Assembly: GCA_020002185.1 (NCBI GenBank) | Contig: CM034544.1 | Location: forward strand, 4,338,632 to 4,402,631 | DNA length: 64,000 nucleotides | Direction: 5' to 3' | Origin: Paraescarpia echinospica | Lineage: Eukaryota; Annelida; Polychaeta; Sabellida; Siboglinidae | Shown here: piece after piece, positions 41,881 to 52,920 of the stretch | Position numbering within the stretch: the stretch's first letter is position 1 | How the letters are laid out: every line of letters begins with the position of its first letter | Notes under the pieces: model-generated | The model's input: only the letters and a program-made list of their open reading frames with translations | Database searches by the model: none | What the model was told of the DNA's origin: nothing | Position numbers and translations under genes: made by a program

Positions 41881-43800
41881 TAAACCTAAACAAAGGGGAA
41901 GAAGTGTTGCAGCCGGGGGGGGGCATGGATGTCTAGGCTATCCGTGTGACATGAATGAACACCGAATGACAGATCAGATGGGTACAGCGACCACGTCCAA
42001 CCATACCTCTAACCCTGCAGGTGGACATGTAAAAAATACATTAGTCCAATGCAAATGGTAATTCCAATATCATTCGGAACTTACAGTCACCTGGTCACGC
42101 TGCAACATCCAACGACCGAATATTTCAGTAAGCTTACCGGTAAATTTGCACGTGACTCAATATGACCCAGATAGGGCACTGCGCATGCACACAATTGAAT
42201 ATCGACCATATATTTCTAGACGAAATGTTTCAGTACAACGCAACCGGAACTGCATGAACCAGATGTCGTGAGAGACGAAAAAGACGTGTCGCAGTTCCAG
42301 CGGGAATTCTTGTTGTTTACATGTAGTGATGACTGAAGACAGCGATGTGAATTGTCCCTGATGTGAAAAACGCTCGGATGTGATATAAACCATTTAGAAT
42401 AATCATTTAGAATATTATATATGCTAACATATTGTTATAAATTAAAAAGTCGCTTGAGTGAAGTGCTTACTATTAAAAAAAACCGGCAAAACTGCCTTAC
42501 CGCAAAACGCGCCAGCGCTATTACCGGCATTAGTTGGTTACTGTATATTCGGTTATGACGCATGTTAAAAACTGTATCACTGAAATTTCGCGTTCTCAAC
42601 CTTCTTAGCCTATTTTAATACTCTGCCTGATGTCGCACTGATTCGCGTCACACATTGTGGGGATATATATGTATTGATACAGCGCAGATAGGACTCACGG
42701 ATTTTGACCTGGGTATCTTTTACGAGATGAAAACAACTTTTCTAACAGTCTTTTGGCACAAACGTGGCGGAATATGTGTTTCAGGTTTTTGTTAAAACGG
42801 CATAAAACATTAGGACGCACGATTTGTACCGGTATACGGTAATAATGCGGCGCCTTTGCGTACAACGAATATTTACGGACGTAACTGAGTCTGCATATAT
42901 ATGACTAAACGATGTGGAATGGTGGAATACTAACCCAAACGGAATTGGTCGGGTAGTAAAAACAAACGTAGGTTAAAAAGTACTTTAAAACGTGACTCGT
43001 GTTGTTTTAATATACTAATGAATATCAGTTTTCGCAGCGATCATACCTGAATTGGGTTTATGCGATACAATGTTCGATTTAACAAGATCAGTGCGGTGTG
43101 TGGATTCATCAAAGCAGTGAGGCACACCGAAACGATGCAGCAGTTTATTAAGTCAGATCAGTGCTCTTGGTCAAACAAATAGCACTTCATATGAATAACT
43201 ATATAATATGTAGCGGCTATATGTAGCGGCTCTGCGTTATTCATCCGTGTATATGGCGCATGGAAACAGACATACTGCACACATGTCAGTTTCGCAACTG
43301 GTAGGACACATTTCGATCACTATATTTTCTCACAGTACGACACCTGTGTCGATACATTTCAGTAATGCATTCATGCATGGCAGGTGCAGTACAACGTCGC
43401 ACAAATAACGCATGGTATAAGTCACTACATCGTAATGTCACAGGGCACGCGTAGCACGCTTCCGTAACATAGCTAATGTATAAACATTAACATAAACATT
43501 TTGTACAATCATGTTGCCAATGTAATTTCTTGCCTTACTATATTACTATACAAATTTTACAATAAATACAAATATACGATCCATATTAATTAAAATTACG
43601 TGATGCGAGCACACGACCATACACGGTATTATAGGGCCAATGTCCCCAAAAGTGTACAAATGGGATTTTGCAGGTCCAAAAATAAATGTTTGATTCTAAA
43701 CAATTAAGTTATATTTTCTTATTGTACATATTAAAACGCATATTTTTCCATAAATAATTCATTGTACTATGAGTTACTTTTGTTATGACAGCTATTTGAA
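41881..43800. other. Non-coding stretch, 1.9 kb
   Basis: A poly-G run near 41915 and scattered short ORFs. I could not identify a gene, RNA or element boundary. Confidence 0.55.
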
Positions 43801-44741
43801 GTCAACCTTGATTTCCATCGCGTGTCCAGCGTCATCGACAAAAGATTACTATACTACATACAATCTGAGCAATTTAAATTACAATTAAACGAAAAAAATA
43901 TTTTTGAATCATCTAGTATATATGCCATTTAATAAGAATCAAGAGGTATAAAATAGCGTTTGACTTGGAAACATTTTGTTCCGGTCATGAATACTTTTGT
44001 GATAATTTTAACGCTGTGTTGTTTCATGGAAAGGCCTATTTTCAATTACTGCAGCTCTTTCAGAAATATGTTTGGAGGTATAACTGAAACATAATCAGTA
44101 ACAGTGATCAGTTATCTTTGACTAAGCCAACTTCCATATGTGTCCGGGGATTGGAACTAGGCAAAGTGTGAGCTAAGAAATAAACATACCTTAAAGACGC
44201 TGGACACGCAATATAGTTATTTTTAGATAATACCATTATTCTTCATCGAAAACAAGTAAAATGTTTAGGAAAACGTATTAAAACATGATTTATAATACAA
44301 CTGTACATAGGTATGTAGTTTATATTGTTTTTTTTATTTAACTTCCTTAAATAGTTCTTCATTTCATAATTATTTACGTATGTTGTTTAATAATCTGATC
44401 CACAACATGGTTGACGGTTAGTCAATACACACCAATCTATTGTTTCGATGCTGGTGTTTATAAACATTGACGAAGCATGATATTAACGACACAAAATCAA
44501 CAAATAACACTCCAAAATAGGCCGTACGTGACTGCTGACAAGTGATGACTTTGTGAAGACGCTGGACACGGGTTGGGCAGAACTGACTCAAAGAACACTG
44601 GTTTTCCCTATAACTGAATAAACATAATTTACGTTGATGCCTTTTTGAAAGGATCTAGGCATACTCGTGCAACTTTTCCGATTTTATATTTCCGAGCTAG
44701 GCCAATGACATATCACCGGTAGATATGTAATTATATATGTA

Positions 44742-45815
44742 TAAGGTAGGGTGGGGCAAGGCGCCGACCATAAGCAGGAAACGCTGCATTTGTTTTAATA
44801 ATAACCCAATGGAATATATTTTATGTTGTCATTAACCTAACATGTATATTCAACTTTGTGTATAAGTATTTTACACATAGACATAAACTAATAATTTTAA
44901 AATTCTACGTTATAAAATAGTTACGAAAAAGGCGTCTTGCCCCATGGGTGGGGCAAGATGCCCATCTGGGTGGGGCAAGACGCCTTTCCCAACCCGTCGA
45001 ATAATCACGAGATAGTGTGGATGGGTGGGTGGTATGGGGGTGGGTGGGATGTGTTTGGGTGGGTTGGTGTGTATGCTGCGTGTGTTTGTATCTGCTTATT
45101 TAACTATGTAACATGCCAACAATATTGTGAAATGCATTTTAACAGGCATGCAATAAGAAGAACGAACGAACAATCTACACAAATGTTAAGTAACAGCCAA
45201 TCTGGCTTTCGATATTTCGGTTGGGTCTATTGTTCCCAGCAGCTGAAGCAGTTTCAACTACGCAGACTCTTCACTGTCACTAGTTGCAGCAGTTCTCGCA
45301 AATAAAATTGTCATTCCCCACAGTGCACTCTCTATGTGCCCACTCCCTACAGAGCACACACTGAACCCAGACCTCGCGATTTCTGCTGTTACTGAATGGC
45401 TCTCCACAAATCAGGCAATATCATTCATCATCTTCGTCACTGCTTAGGTCGTTCCGGAATCTCTTTGCAGGTACAGTTATTGTCATCTGTTTCTTCTTAG
45501 GCATCGCTCGTTTCCCCTTCGGTTTCCCGCCTCCTTTACCCTGTCGCTTAGATAGTTCACCCTTCTTGGTAAGTGCGTTTTTGTTTTGTTTTATAACAAA
45601 ACAGGAAATCACCTTTTTTACTATTTTAAACCTAGAAATCAACAGTCACATTTTGTACTCACGATTGTGAGTCTTGTTTCTTTTTATGTTTCTGTTCATC
45701 CGCTGTGTGGCAGCACGGATTTACACAAACCATAGTGCCAATCTGAACCGTTGTTACGTAGATAGGACGGGTGGGCGTCTCGCCTCGTATAGGCGCCTTA
45801 CCCCACCCTACCTTA
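44742..45815. mobile_element. pogo-like DNA transposon relic with 25-bp TIRs
   Basis: TIRs ATAAGGTAGGGTGGGGCAAG... at 44741-44765 and its inverted counterpart at 45792-45816 match over 25 bp with one difference. TA dinucleotides at 44740-44741 and 45816-45817 fit a Tc1/mariner-superfamily target duplication. TIR-like GTGGGGCAAGACGCC and its inverted form also occur internally at 44932-44985. Only a transposase C-terminus remains (45280-45570). Confidence 0.8.
45280..45570 (-). pseudogene. Transposase C-terminus with PHD-like zinc finger
   Basis: Minus-strand coding text: Lys-rich GGGKPKGKRAMPKKKQ, then RFRNDLSSDEDDE, an in-frame TGA at about 45421-45423, then CLICGEPFSNSRNREVWVQC, CREWAHRECT and FICENCC. 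The C-x2-C...W-V-Q-C-x2-C-x2-W-x-H...C-x2-C arrangement is the zinc finger seen at the end of pogo/Tigger-type DDE transposases. The DDE domain is missing, so it cannot transpose itself. Confidence 0.7.
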
Positions 45816-45923
45816 TATGAGTATGCATTTAGAATTGTGGATCAGTTGACACTGAGTTGTCACACGTGTCACATGCTCACGTAATATAACCATATCCTCA
45901 GTGAAAGGTTTGTACGTAGAACT

Positions 45924-46918
45924 ACCTTGTCAGAAACTCCTCAAGCACTTGCTGTGTCCGCTTTTTGTACTTGCCATCTGGCAGGACAGTGTCCATTTGT
46001 CGCTGCTCTGCAACATTACTGCGGCTATTTCCAAACTATTCAAGTGATCATCTATTTAAATTCGTCTTGATACGCGTGTTTACACAGCCTGTCCGGACTT
46101 GTTAATATATCAGCCAGTCTGTTGGATCTTAGTTTCAAAGGAATATTTTGTTGTAAGTTACATAAGCAGATGTTATTGCTTTTGAAGTGTACATTAACAT
46201 CATGATTCAGTATTGACTGACAAAACAAGCAGGATATGGTTTTTGCATTTGGATTTCCCTCACACCATTTAGCATGCAGATATTGAAGATCAAATGTATT
46301 TTCCCTCTTCAATTGCTTCTTTTTATCATTAGTCACCGCAAACTACCTCCTGAAAGGAAATGTATCCGGCCTGTTTCTTCAACTCCATCCATTCTAACTG
46401 CAGTCGCCTGTACCACGAGTCGTGTCTTGTCCTGCGAGATGCTGTTTGTGGCAGTCCAGTTGTAACGTCTTAACAATCATGCTCCCTTTCGTCCGACTTA
46501 TTTTCAAGTGACGTCCGAAGAACAGTGTCCGCTTTGATTGGTTTACAATGCTAAAAACCTGTTGCATGCAAGGGCATGGTGGGCCTTTCTTATTTCATGC
46601 TTTTAAGGGCTTGGTTCGTTATTCGTCAAAATAACGTCTGTATAGCGTAAGCATACTAGCATTTGGTGGTGCGTTCATCGTGGAAGTTATATATATTTTT
46701 TTTAATCTCCTGCTCCTACCAGATTGCAAGTATTGCAATATAAATGTTTCTTCAAGGCTTGTGCATGTTGTCGCAGCTTCTCCATCTCCTTCTCAAAAGC
46801 AGTGACTTGCGTGTAGGTAGATGACTTCATTGTTCCTTGGAATGTGTTCAGTAGTTGGTGTAATAACACATTTTGTTGCGCCGGCTCATAATCCTTGGGG
46901 CACTTGTAGATGTATTAG
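45924..46918 (-). other. Coding-like islands of an unidentified gene or element
   Basis: Several minus-strand pieces look coding: 46717-46918 (CPKDYEPAQQNVLLHQLLNT, a coiled-coil-like EKEMEKLRQHAQALKKH, then LYCNTCNLVGAGD-stop, with AG acceptor at its upstream edge), about 46365-46470 (WYRRLQLEWMELKKQAGY), 46052-46336 (FDLQYLHAKWCEGNPNAK, SCLFCQSILNHDV) and 45924-46037 (GNSRSNVAEQRQMDTVLPDG ending LEEFLTR-stop). They may be exons or parts of the same large DNA transposon whose repeats cover 43.8-48.4 kb. No family recognised. Confidence 0.35.
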
Positions 46919-47091
46919 TAGTCTGTTTTTCTTCGTGGGTACATTTTACATGACGATATAAATAATAGCTGTGAATGCAAGATGTAAGTATTTATAGCAT
47001 AAACTATGAAGGGTAATCCGTGTAACATAACGTTCTTCAAGTTAGGGCCAATAAATGCATTGGCGTCGGAACGTGAAGAATATTCGGGATG

Positions 47092-47430
47092 AGGCTCACC
47101 AAAAACCTCCAATTGCACCCGCTAGAGATTTATGAAAAACCTTAAATTGCACCCCCCCCCTATTTGAGGCTCTCAAAAACCTCCTATTGACGTCCTTTGG
47201 GGTTCTCCAAAATCTTCAATTGCACCCCCTTGAGACTCTCCAAAAGATCCAACTCTACCCCCTAGGTGCTCCAAACACCTCCAAATTGAAGCTCACCAAT
47301 TGCTCGAACTGCCGTCGCCTTGATATTCACCAAAACAACAAAATGCACTCTTTCCCCAACTATTGGAGGCTATTCCTATATAAAAAATATGGGGGGCTGG
47401 CTCCCAAATTCTCCCACAGGTTCCGACGCG
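47092..47430. repeat. Degenerate ~40-bp tandem repeat (CTCCAAAAACCTCCAATTGC)
   Basis: About six loose copies of a unit with ACCTCCAATTGCACCCC and GAGGCTCTCCAAAA. A related sequence in reverse orientation is seen at 57940-58150. Confidence 0.65.
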
Positions 47431-48422
47431 TTAGAAATATTATGTGGTAGTTTTGTAAAGTAAACGTAATTACTATTTGTTACAGTTATTAGTATTATTG
47501 CAGGCAGGAACACACCTTCCCATATCTACGTGTCCAGCGTCATCGCGTGTCCAGCGTCATCTCCAAGTGTGATGTCTATATTTCTCCAAACATATTTATC
47601 AAGTTCGCCCAAATTATATTCTACTGATATGCTAGCTTTGTTATCTTCTTTTCCAAAAGTAAACTACGCGCTCCTACATAAAGTAAATTAGTCATAAAAA
47701 ACATTAAAATTTTTACAGTAACCAGCGTATGACCAAGTCACCATATTTTGTTTACAAACATTAAATTCCTTACACAACTACGTTTCAATTGTTTTCATTT
47801 ATAGGAAGAGCAACATGTTCCTTACACATCAAGACCGTAAATTTGGGTACCGATTCTAATTACTGCACCGATATATATTTTGGTCAATTTGCGTGTCCAG
47901 CGTCATCAAGCAGCTTAGACATCGCAAATCACCTTAATTATTTTTGCTTATTGATGTGTCCACATATAACTTATACGAGTAATATCGCTGTAAATACTAT
48001 TGCGGTTTTTTATTTACCGTATTCACGTTCGTTTCTGGTACAGTTTCATATAAACTGGGTAAACATCGGTCCATTGCCCACAAAATATGTCGTGTTAGAG
48101 TCGGAAAAGCTTTGACTGCATGGAGACGTCAGCCTCTGATGCATTCCCCATTTTAATTCCTTTGAATCAAGGTATATATGCGCTCTGAGCGGTGTTTTTT
48201 TAAGTTTTTGCAATGATGACGCTGGACACGCGATGACGCTGGACACGCCACCATTTCGGTTTTTCCTTCTTTGAGCATGTTGGCAGCATTATCAGTGAAT
48301 ATTGGAAGGGCCATCGAGGGAACTAAAGCAGGGTGATAGCTGGTAGGCATGAAAAAGTTAAAACGGTGTACGTTTTCTAGGTTTTTGTAGGTAGCCTTTT
48401 CCGTCGATGACGCTGGACACGC

Positions 48423-48732
48423 ACTTAAAACGCCACCCTACATTTTTTTATTTTAATATGCTATATTTTCCTCAAATTTAGATTCAGTCCCATAATTGTT
48501 TTCAGGATTCCTTCATTAACTTTATAAGAAAAGAATACATGTCGAAATACCCAGCAATAGCAAAGGTAAACTAATATAGTGGACCAATCTAAACCGTTGA
48601 CGCGGAACACACACAAAATTGTCATCTTAGAAAACACATTGTGATGTTTTTATTTCTCGTTCTGTAAACATGATTTTGTTTATGTACACTGCCAAGATAT
48701 ACCCCATTTGCACTGTGAAATAGAAAATATAT
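48423..48732. other. Non-coding stretch
   Basis: Nothing recognised between the last motif copy and the LINE-D tail. Confidence 0.6.
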
Positions 48733-50612
48733 CAAATCAAATCAAATCGTGACATTTATATTGCGCCGTTCCAACAATCGTTGCTCACGGCGCCTTACAG
48801 AATGTTCGGGAAAACAGGTAAGTCTTAAGGTTTGATTTAAAATCAGTGTTTGTCATTGTTGTTGCAGTCAGCTTTTGCGGCAGCAAGTTCCATAGTGTTG
48901 GGCCTGCCACGCAGAAGGATCTATCACCCCAGCGACGCGTTGCACGTGGTACAAATAGATGATTGTGTTCACTGGAGCGCAACAATCGAGTTGGCTGACG
49001 TCGGGTCACACATTTGGTGATATACTGTGGTGCACAGCCAGTCAGTGCTCGGTGCGTGAGTAGAAGTATCATATACCCTACTCTAACTGCTATTGGCAGC
49101 CAGTGCAGCTTGATCAATAGAGGTGTGACATGACAGAACTTCCTGGCGCCGTCGACAAGGCGAGCCGCCCAGTTCTGTACTCTCTGCAACCGTTCTAGTT
49201 GTTTCACAGGCAGTCGGTGGAGTAATGCATTGCCAACGTCAAGTCTGCTGGTAACAAACGCATGTATGACTTGTTCTGTCGCTGCAGGTGTTAGATAACG
49301 TCTTATTCTTGCAATATTTCGGAGATGGAAAATTGCAGATTTACAGACCGCAATCACGTGCGTCTCCATCTTCATCTCGGCATCGAACTGTACACCAAGA
49401 TTCCGTACATTCTGAGTTACAGTGACCAAACAGTCTCCAATGCATAGTGTGCGCAGCTCAATTTTTCTTAGTTGTTGCGCAGAGCCGAACACGATGACTT
49501 CTGTCTTTGAGTCATTCAACTTTAAAAAGTTTGTCATCATCCACGTCCTGATCTCCGCTACACATTCTTCAATACGGACGACAGCCGCAGCAATGTTCTC
49601 TTGGTGGGGTTTCACTGGAATGTAGATTTGAGTATCATCCGCGTAGAAATGACACATCAAATTGTACTTGCGAATAATCTTAGCAACTGGTGCTACATAG
49701 ATGGAGAACAGCTGAGGACCCAGCACGGAGCCTTGTGGTACCCCGTATACCAGAGGACGAGCAGGCGATGTAGCACCATGAATGTGGACTGACTGGACTC
49801 TGTCTCTCAGGTATGACTTAAACCAGTCCAGTGCATATTGGACCACTCCGATATCATGTGAGAGTCTATGCAACATCACTTCATGGTCGACGGTGTCAAA
49901 CGCAGCCGATAGATCCAGGAGAACCATGATGACAACATTCTGATTGTCCATTGCGTGCAGGATGTGATTCTGCACACAGACAAGGGCCGTCTCAACGCTG
50001 TGATTCGGCTTGTACGCTGACTGATAGGGCTCACAGAGATTGTGCTCTGACATGTGAGCTGACAATCTCGCAGCAACGACACGTTCTATTGTCTTCGATA
50101 GATAGGGTAGATTTGACACGGGTCGGTAGTTATTCAAGACAGTTTTGTCTAGACTCGGTTTCTTGAGTACTGGCCTGATGTGCGCTTCCTTCAAGTGTGA
50201 AGGCATTACCCCCGTTCTCAGAGACAGGTTAACAATTGTCATGAGCACAGGTACAACATCGTGCGCACAGTCTCTAAGAAGCCATGTCGGAATGGGATCA
50301 AGTTCACAAGATTTCACTGGCGATGACTTCAACAACATTCCAATTTCAGCCTCAGTGGCTGGCTCAAATGCAGTCAGCAGACATGTCTGCGGTGCATCCT
50401 CAGCAGAGGCATTTACAATGATGACATTCTGATTCAGTTCAGACCGAATTTTCGAGATCTTTTCTGAGAAGAAATCCGAGAACCGCATTGCCAGTGTGTC
50501 AGATGAGTCACATGGTGGTAGTGGTGTGCCATTATCAGTGTGTAGGAGCTTGGCAACAATCTTGAACAGCTGCTTCTGGTCACCAGATGCATCAGCAATA
50601 TAGCACTGATTT
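48733..50612 (-). mobile_element. LINE-D (5'-truncated CR1/L2-type LINE)
   Basis: RT open frame 48785-50488, extending in frame to about 50607 (NQCYIADASGDQKQLFKIVA). The 5' break is near 50612. The 3'UTR is very short, GCGCCGTGAGCAACGATT to GGCGCAATATAAATGTCACG, then a (TTTGA)n tail at 48733-48748. Related to LINE-B (shared NNYRPVSNL, LLDLSAAFDTVDH and TLWNLLP blocks) but not the same family. Confidence 0.88.
48785..50488 (-). CDS. LINE-D reverse transcriptase, uninterrupted frame
   Basis: 567 codons from the first Met, no internal stop. Motifs: LNNYRPVSNLPYLSKTIERV (118-137), YQSAYKPNHSVETALV (155-170), motif A LLDLSAAFDTVDH (190-202, catalytic Asp192), GVPQGSVLGPQLFSIYV (249-265), motif C FYADDTQIYI (281-290, both Asp), DSKTEVIVFGSAQ and VRNLGVQFD (motifs D/E), then the C-terminal block with SRLDVGNALL, LHWLPIAVRVGYMI and GPTLWNLLPQKL. 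It synthesises cDNA by target-primed reverse transcription; with no endonuclease upstream this copy could not act alone. Intact catalytic residues imply recent insertion. Confidence 0.92.
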   Translation of the reverse strand: MRFSDFFSEKISKIRSELNQNVIIVNASAEDAPQTCLLTAFEPATEAEIGMLLKSSPVKSCELDPIPTWLLRDCAHDVVPVLMTIVNLSLRTGVMPSHLKEAHIRPVLKKPSLDKTVLNNYRPVSNLPYLSKTIERVVAARLSAHMSEHNLCEPYQSAYKPNHSVETALVCVQNHILHAMDNQNVVIMVLLDLSAAFDTVDHEVMLHRLSHDIGVVQYALDWFKSYLRDRVQSVHIHGATSPARPLVYGVPQGSVLGPQLFSIYVAPVAKIIRKYNLMCHFYADDTQIYIPVKPHQENIAAAVVRIEECVAEIRTWMMTNFLKLNDSKTEVIVFGSAQQLRKIELRTLCIGDCLVTVTQNVRNLGVQFDAEMKMETHVIAVCKSAIFHLRNIARIRRYLTPAATEQVIHAFVTSRLDVGNALLHRLPVKQLERLQRVQNWAARLVDGARKFCHVTPLLIKLHWLPIAVRVGYMILLLTHRALTGCAPQYITKCVTRRQPTRLLRSSEHNHLFVPRATRRWGDRSFCVAGPTLWNLLPQKLTATTMTNTDFKSNLKTYLFSRTFCKAP

Positions 50613-51823
50613 TATAGGGTACCGCTTCCAAATTTGCAAATGTCAATTGGACATGCCATTTTGGCCGTTTTGGGCTCCTTACGTCCACCTTTTGCAATTT
50701 TTTCGTGAAATTTTCTTAAGCCAGACTTTATAATTCACGGTATGAGAGACAAAAGACATGATTTGTTTACAAAGTATACACTTTTTGGGACTATATTCGT
50801 AAAGTCAGTGTCGGTTCATACAACCACGTAAACAATACTACGGCGTCTTTGTGGCACTACCCGCTAGATGGCGTATAGAGGACGATGTACGTGCGAGTCG
50901 TGTAAAGTCCGGCCTTGTTGATGGCGGTCAAAGTCACGTGTTGTTCCTTCGTGTGGTCCACTCCCGTAATGGTCATTGTAGTCCGGTCCGTGTCTGTCCA
51001 GTCCAGCACATCCTTGCCGCCCAGCCTTGTGCCTCAAACACCAAACGTTCATATCCATTTTGTGTCGCTTCAATAATCTTTATAATGTTCTACTCTTTAT
51101 TATGAAGCTTTAAAGTCCCCAAAATATGGTAGAAGGTTTCATGATTTGTGTTCATGTTTTCATACATTTTGCCGATCTCCTGACATCAAATGGAAATATT
51201 CCGATATTGCTCTAAAATATCTCACCATATTGTTTCGATTTTAAGGGATTTTGGCTTGATTAACGTTAGTTATACTCTTATGTATAATAAATATAATGCG
51301 ATCAGTTGTAGATAACCAGAAAGTACACAACCGTGTTACTGCCAAAACATACACGTGGCTTCAGTTACAAATCTCACCTTTTTTATTATTGCGAACGAGT
51401 CGATTGCGTAATTCATGAAAACGAATTCGGTAGGAGACTTTACCAAACAAACGGCACACATTGGTAAACCTCGTAGTAAATAACTTCCCAATAAGATTTA
51501 TCGTGCGCAAAATCTTACTGTTACGTTGTTAGGTCTGGCTGTGTGCACTGTTTCTTCATTAGTTCTACTATTATACAACAATTTCAGTTTGAGTTCAACT
51601 CAGTTCGTTAGCATCAATTTATTGGCATAAGTAATGGATAAACCTATATAACTATATTCTATTTCTATCCAAAGGTGGAAACTACCAAAACGCCTCACAT
51701 ATTGCACTATGCCAGACCTGTTGTTTCAAACATCAAATCGACTTATGTGGGAACAAAATCAGCCTCACTACAATTACTGCGTGAATACGTTTTATCCAGT
51801 TGTATTAACCCCAATATACTATT
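50613..51823. other. Non-coding stretch; may include LINE-E 5'UTR
   Basis: No recognised gene. The distal part (from about 51140) may be the 5'UTR or promoter of LINE-E, whose 5' boundary I cannot define. Confidence 0.5.
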
Positions 51824-52660
51824 TTGAATGTAACTATGTTGAATGATCCCAATTTCAAAATGTTTGAGAGTTTCCAGAGCAACACAAACGAGACCTATGT
51901 CAACGCCAAAGCTAGACAAGACATCCCATCTGTCACGTCCTACTACATCTACAGTCCCATATGGAAAACCATAGCCCAATTGAAATGTCTCAAATCCAGC
52001 ACCTCCACTGGATTATTGATCACTCCTCTACCGTACAAACCCAGGACAACAACAAAATTCTCCATACTTCTATGCATCATGCTATCAGGAGATGTTCAAC
52101 TAAATCCAGGCCCCTCTAAATGTCACTCATGTAAGAAATCACTAAAGTCTAATGCACTCATCCTAACTTGTAATGATTGTAATAAATCAACACACATCAA
52201 ATGCGCCAGGATATCCAGACAAGAATGTAATAACACTTACAGAAACCTAAATGTACCATGGCACTGTTCAAATTGCTCAGCACCCTGTGGCATTTGTCAT
52301 GGGGATGTCCTAAATGACCATAAAGCAATTCAGTGCGACCACTGCCTAAACTGGATCCACACACAATGCTGTGCAATAGATGACAATGAATACAAACGAT
52401 TAATAAATTCCTCATGTTCGTGGGCCTGCCCCGAATGCAACAACTTCAACTTCACAAATTCTTTCTTCAGAGATACAGAAATCCCAACGGCAAATCCCTT
52501 TTATCCTCTGGACAGTAACAGTCATAACCTAAACGAAACCACCAACAACAATACAACTAATAGCAAGAAAGCATATAGACCAAAAAAGAGACCAAACTTC
52601 AGATGCATCCTCATAAACTGCCAAAGCGTTAAAAAGAAAGCCATGACATCAAAGCACTAA
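51824..52660 (+). CDS. LINE-E N-terminal region: 2A-like motif plus two PHD-like fingers
   Basis: 278 codons. A hydrophobic stretch runs into SGDVQLNPGP at residues ~88-97 (52087-52116), which resembles 2A ribosome-skipping peptides (consensus D-x-E-x-N-P-G-P) but with Gln where Glu is usual. Next, CHSCKKSL...CNDC...H.KC...WHCSNC (~100-150) and CGICHGDV...CDHC..W.H.QCC...WACPEC (~152-205) are two PHD/RING-like cross-brace fingers. The end, RCILINCQSVKKK, is the start of the endonuclease (N-C-Q-S) before a frameshift. The region probably binds chromatin or RNA during retrotransposition (family inference). Confidence 0.8.
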   Translation: MNVTMLNDPNFKMFESFQSNTNETYVNAKARQDIPSVTSYYIYSPIWKTIAQLKCLKSSTSTGLLITPLPYKPRTTTKFSILLCIMLSGDVQLNPGPSKCHSCKKSLKSNALILTCNDCNKSTHIKCARISRQECNNTYRNLNVPWHCSNCSAPCGICHGDVLNDHKAIQCDHCLNWIHTQCCAIDDNEYKRLINSSCSWACPECNNFNFTNSFFRDTEIPTANPFYPLDSNSHNLNETTNNNTTNSKKAYRPKKRPNFRCILINCQSVKKKAMTSKH

Positions 52661-52920
52661 ACAATCTACACAACCCGGACATCATCTGTGGCACTGAATC
52701 ATAGTTAGATCCCTCAATAAAAAATGGAGAAATATTCCCAAGCAACTGTAACGTCTTTAGAAAGGACAGAGAAACAGACACTACTGGAGGGGGGTATTTC
52801 AAATATCAAAAGATGACCTCATAACAAGCCACCTACCAGACCTAGACACTAACAGTGAGAGCATTTGGACTGAAACCCAGATAACAGGAATGAAACCAAT
52901 AATCATGTGTAACCTCTATC
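52661..52920 (+). pseudogene. LINE-E endonuclease N-terminal part, frame-broken
   Basis: In the frame after 52650: ALNNLHNPDIICGTES-stop-LDPSIKNGEIF, FRKDRETDTTGGGVF and GMKPIIMCNLYRAPND. These are endonuclease blocks (G-T-E-S-W-L with W changed to stop; G-G-G-V; Y-R-A-P-N-D). Confidence 0.75.

Larger units (their letters stand above)
43820..48422. repeat. Nine scattered copies of a 13-17 bp motif (GCGTGTCCAGCGTCATC)
   Basis: Forward copies: 43820-43836, 47529-47544, 47545-47561, 47891-47907. Reverse copies (GATGACGCTGGACACGC): 44196-44209 and 44558-44570 (shorter), 48215-48231, 48232-48248, 48406-48422. Two pairs are directly adjacent. The core CGTGTCCAGCGTC is in all nine. The copies have no common flanking repeat and irregular spacing, unlike a minisatellite. 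Such clustered, bi-oriented short repeats are typical of transposase or regulatory protein binding sites in DNA transposons; here this is inference. Confidence 0.85.
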
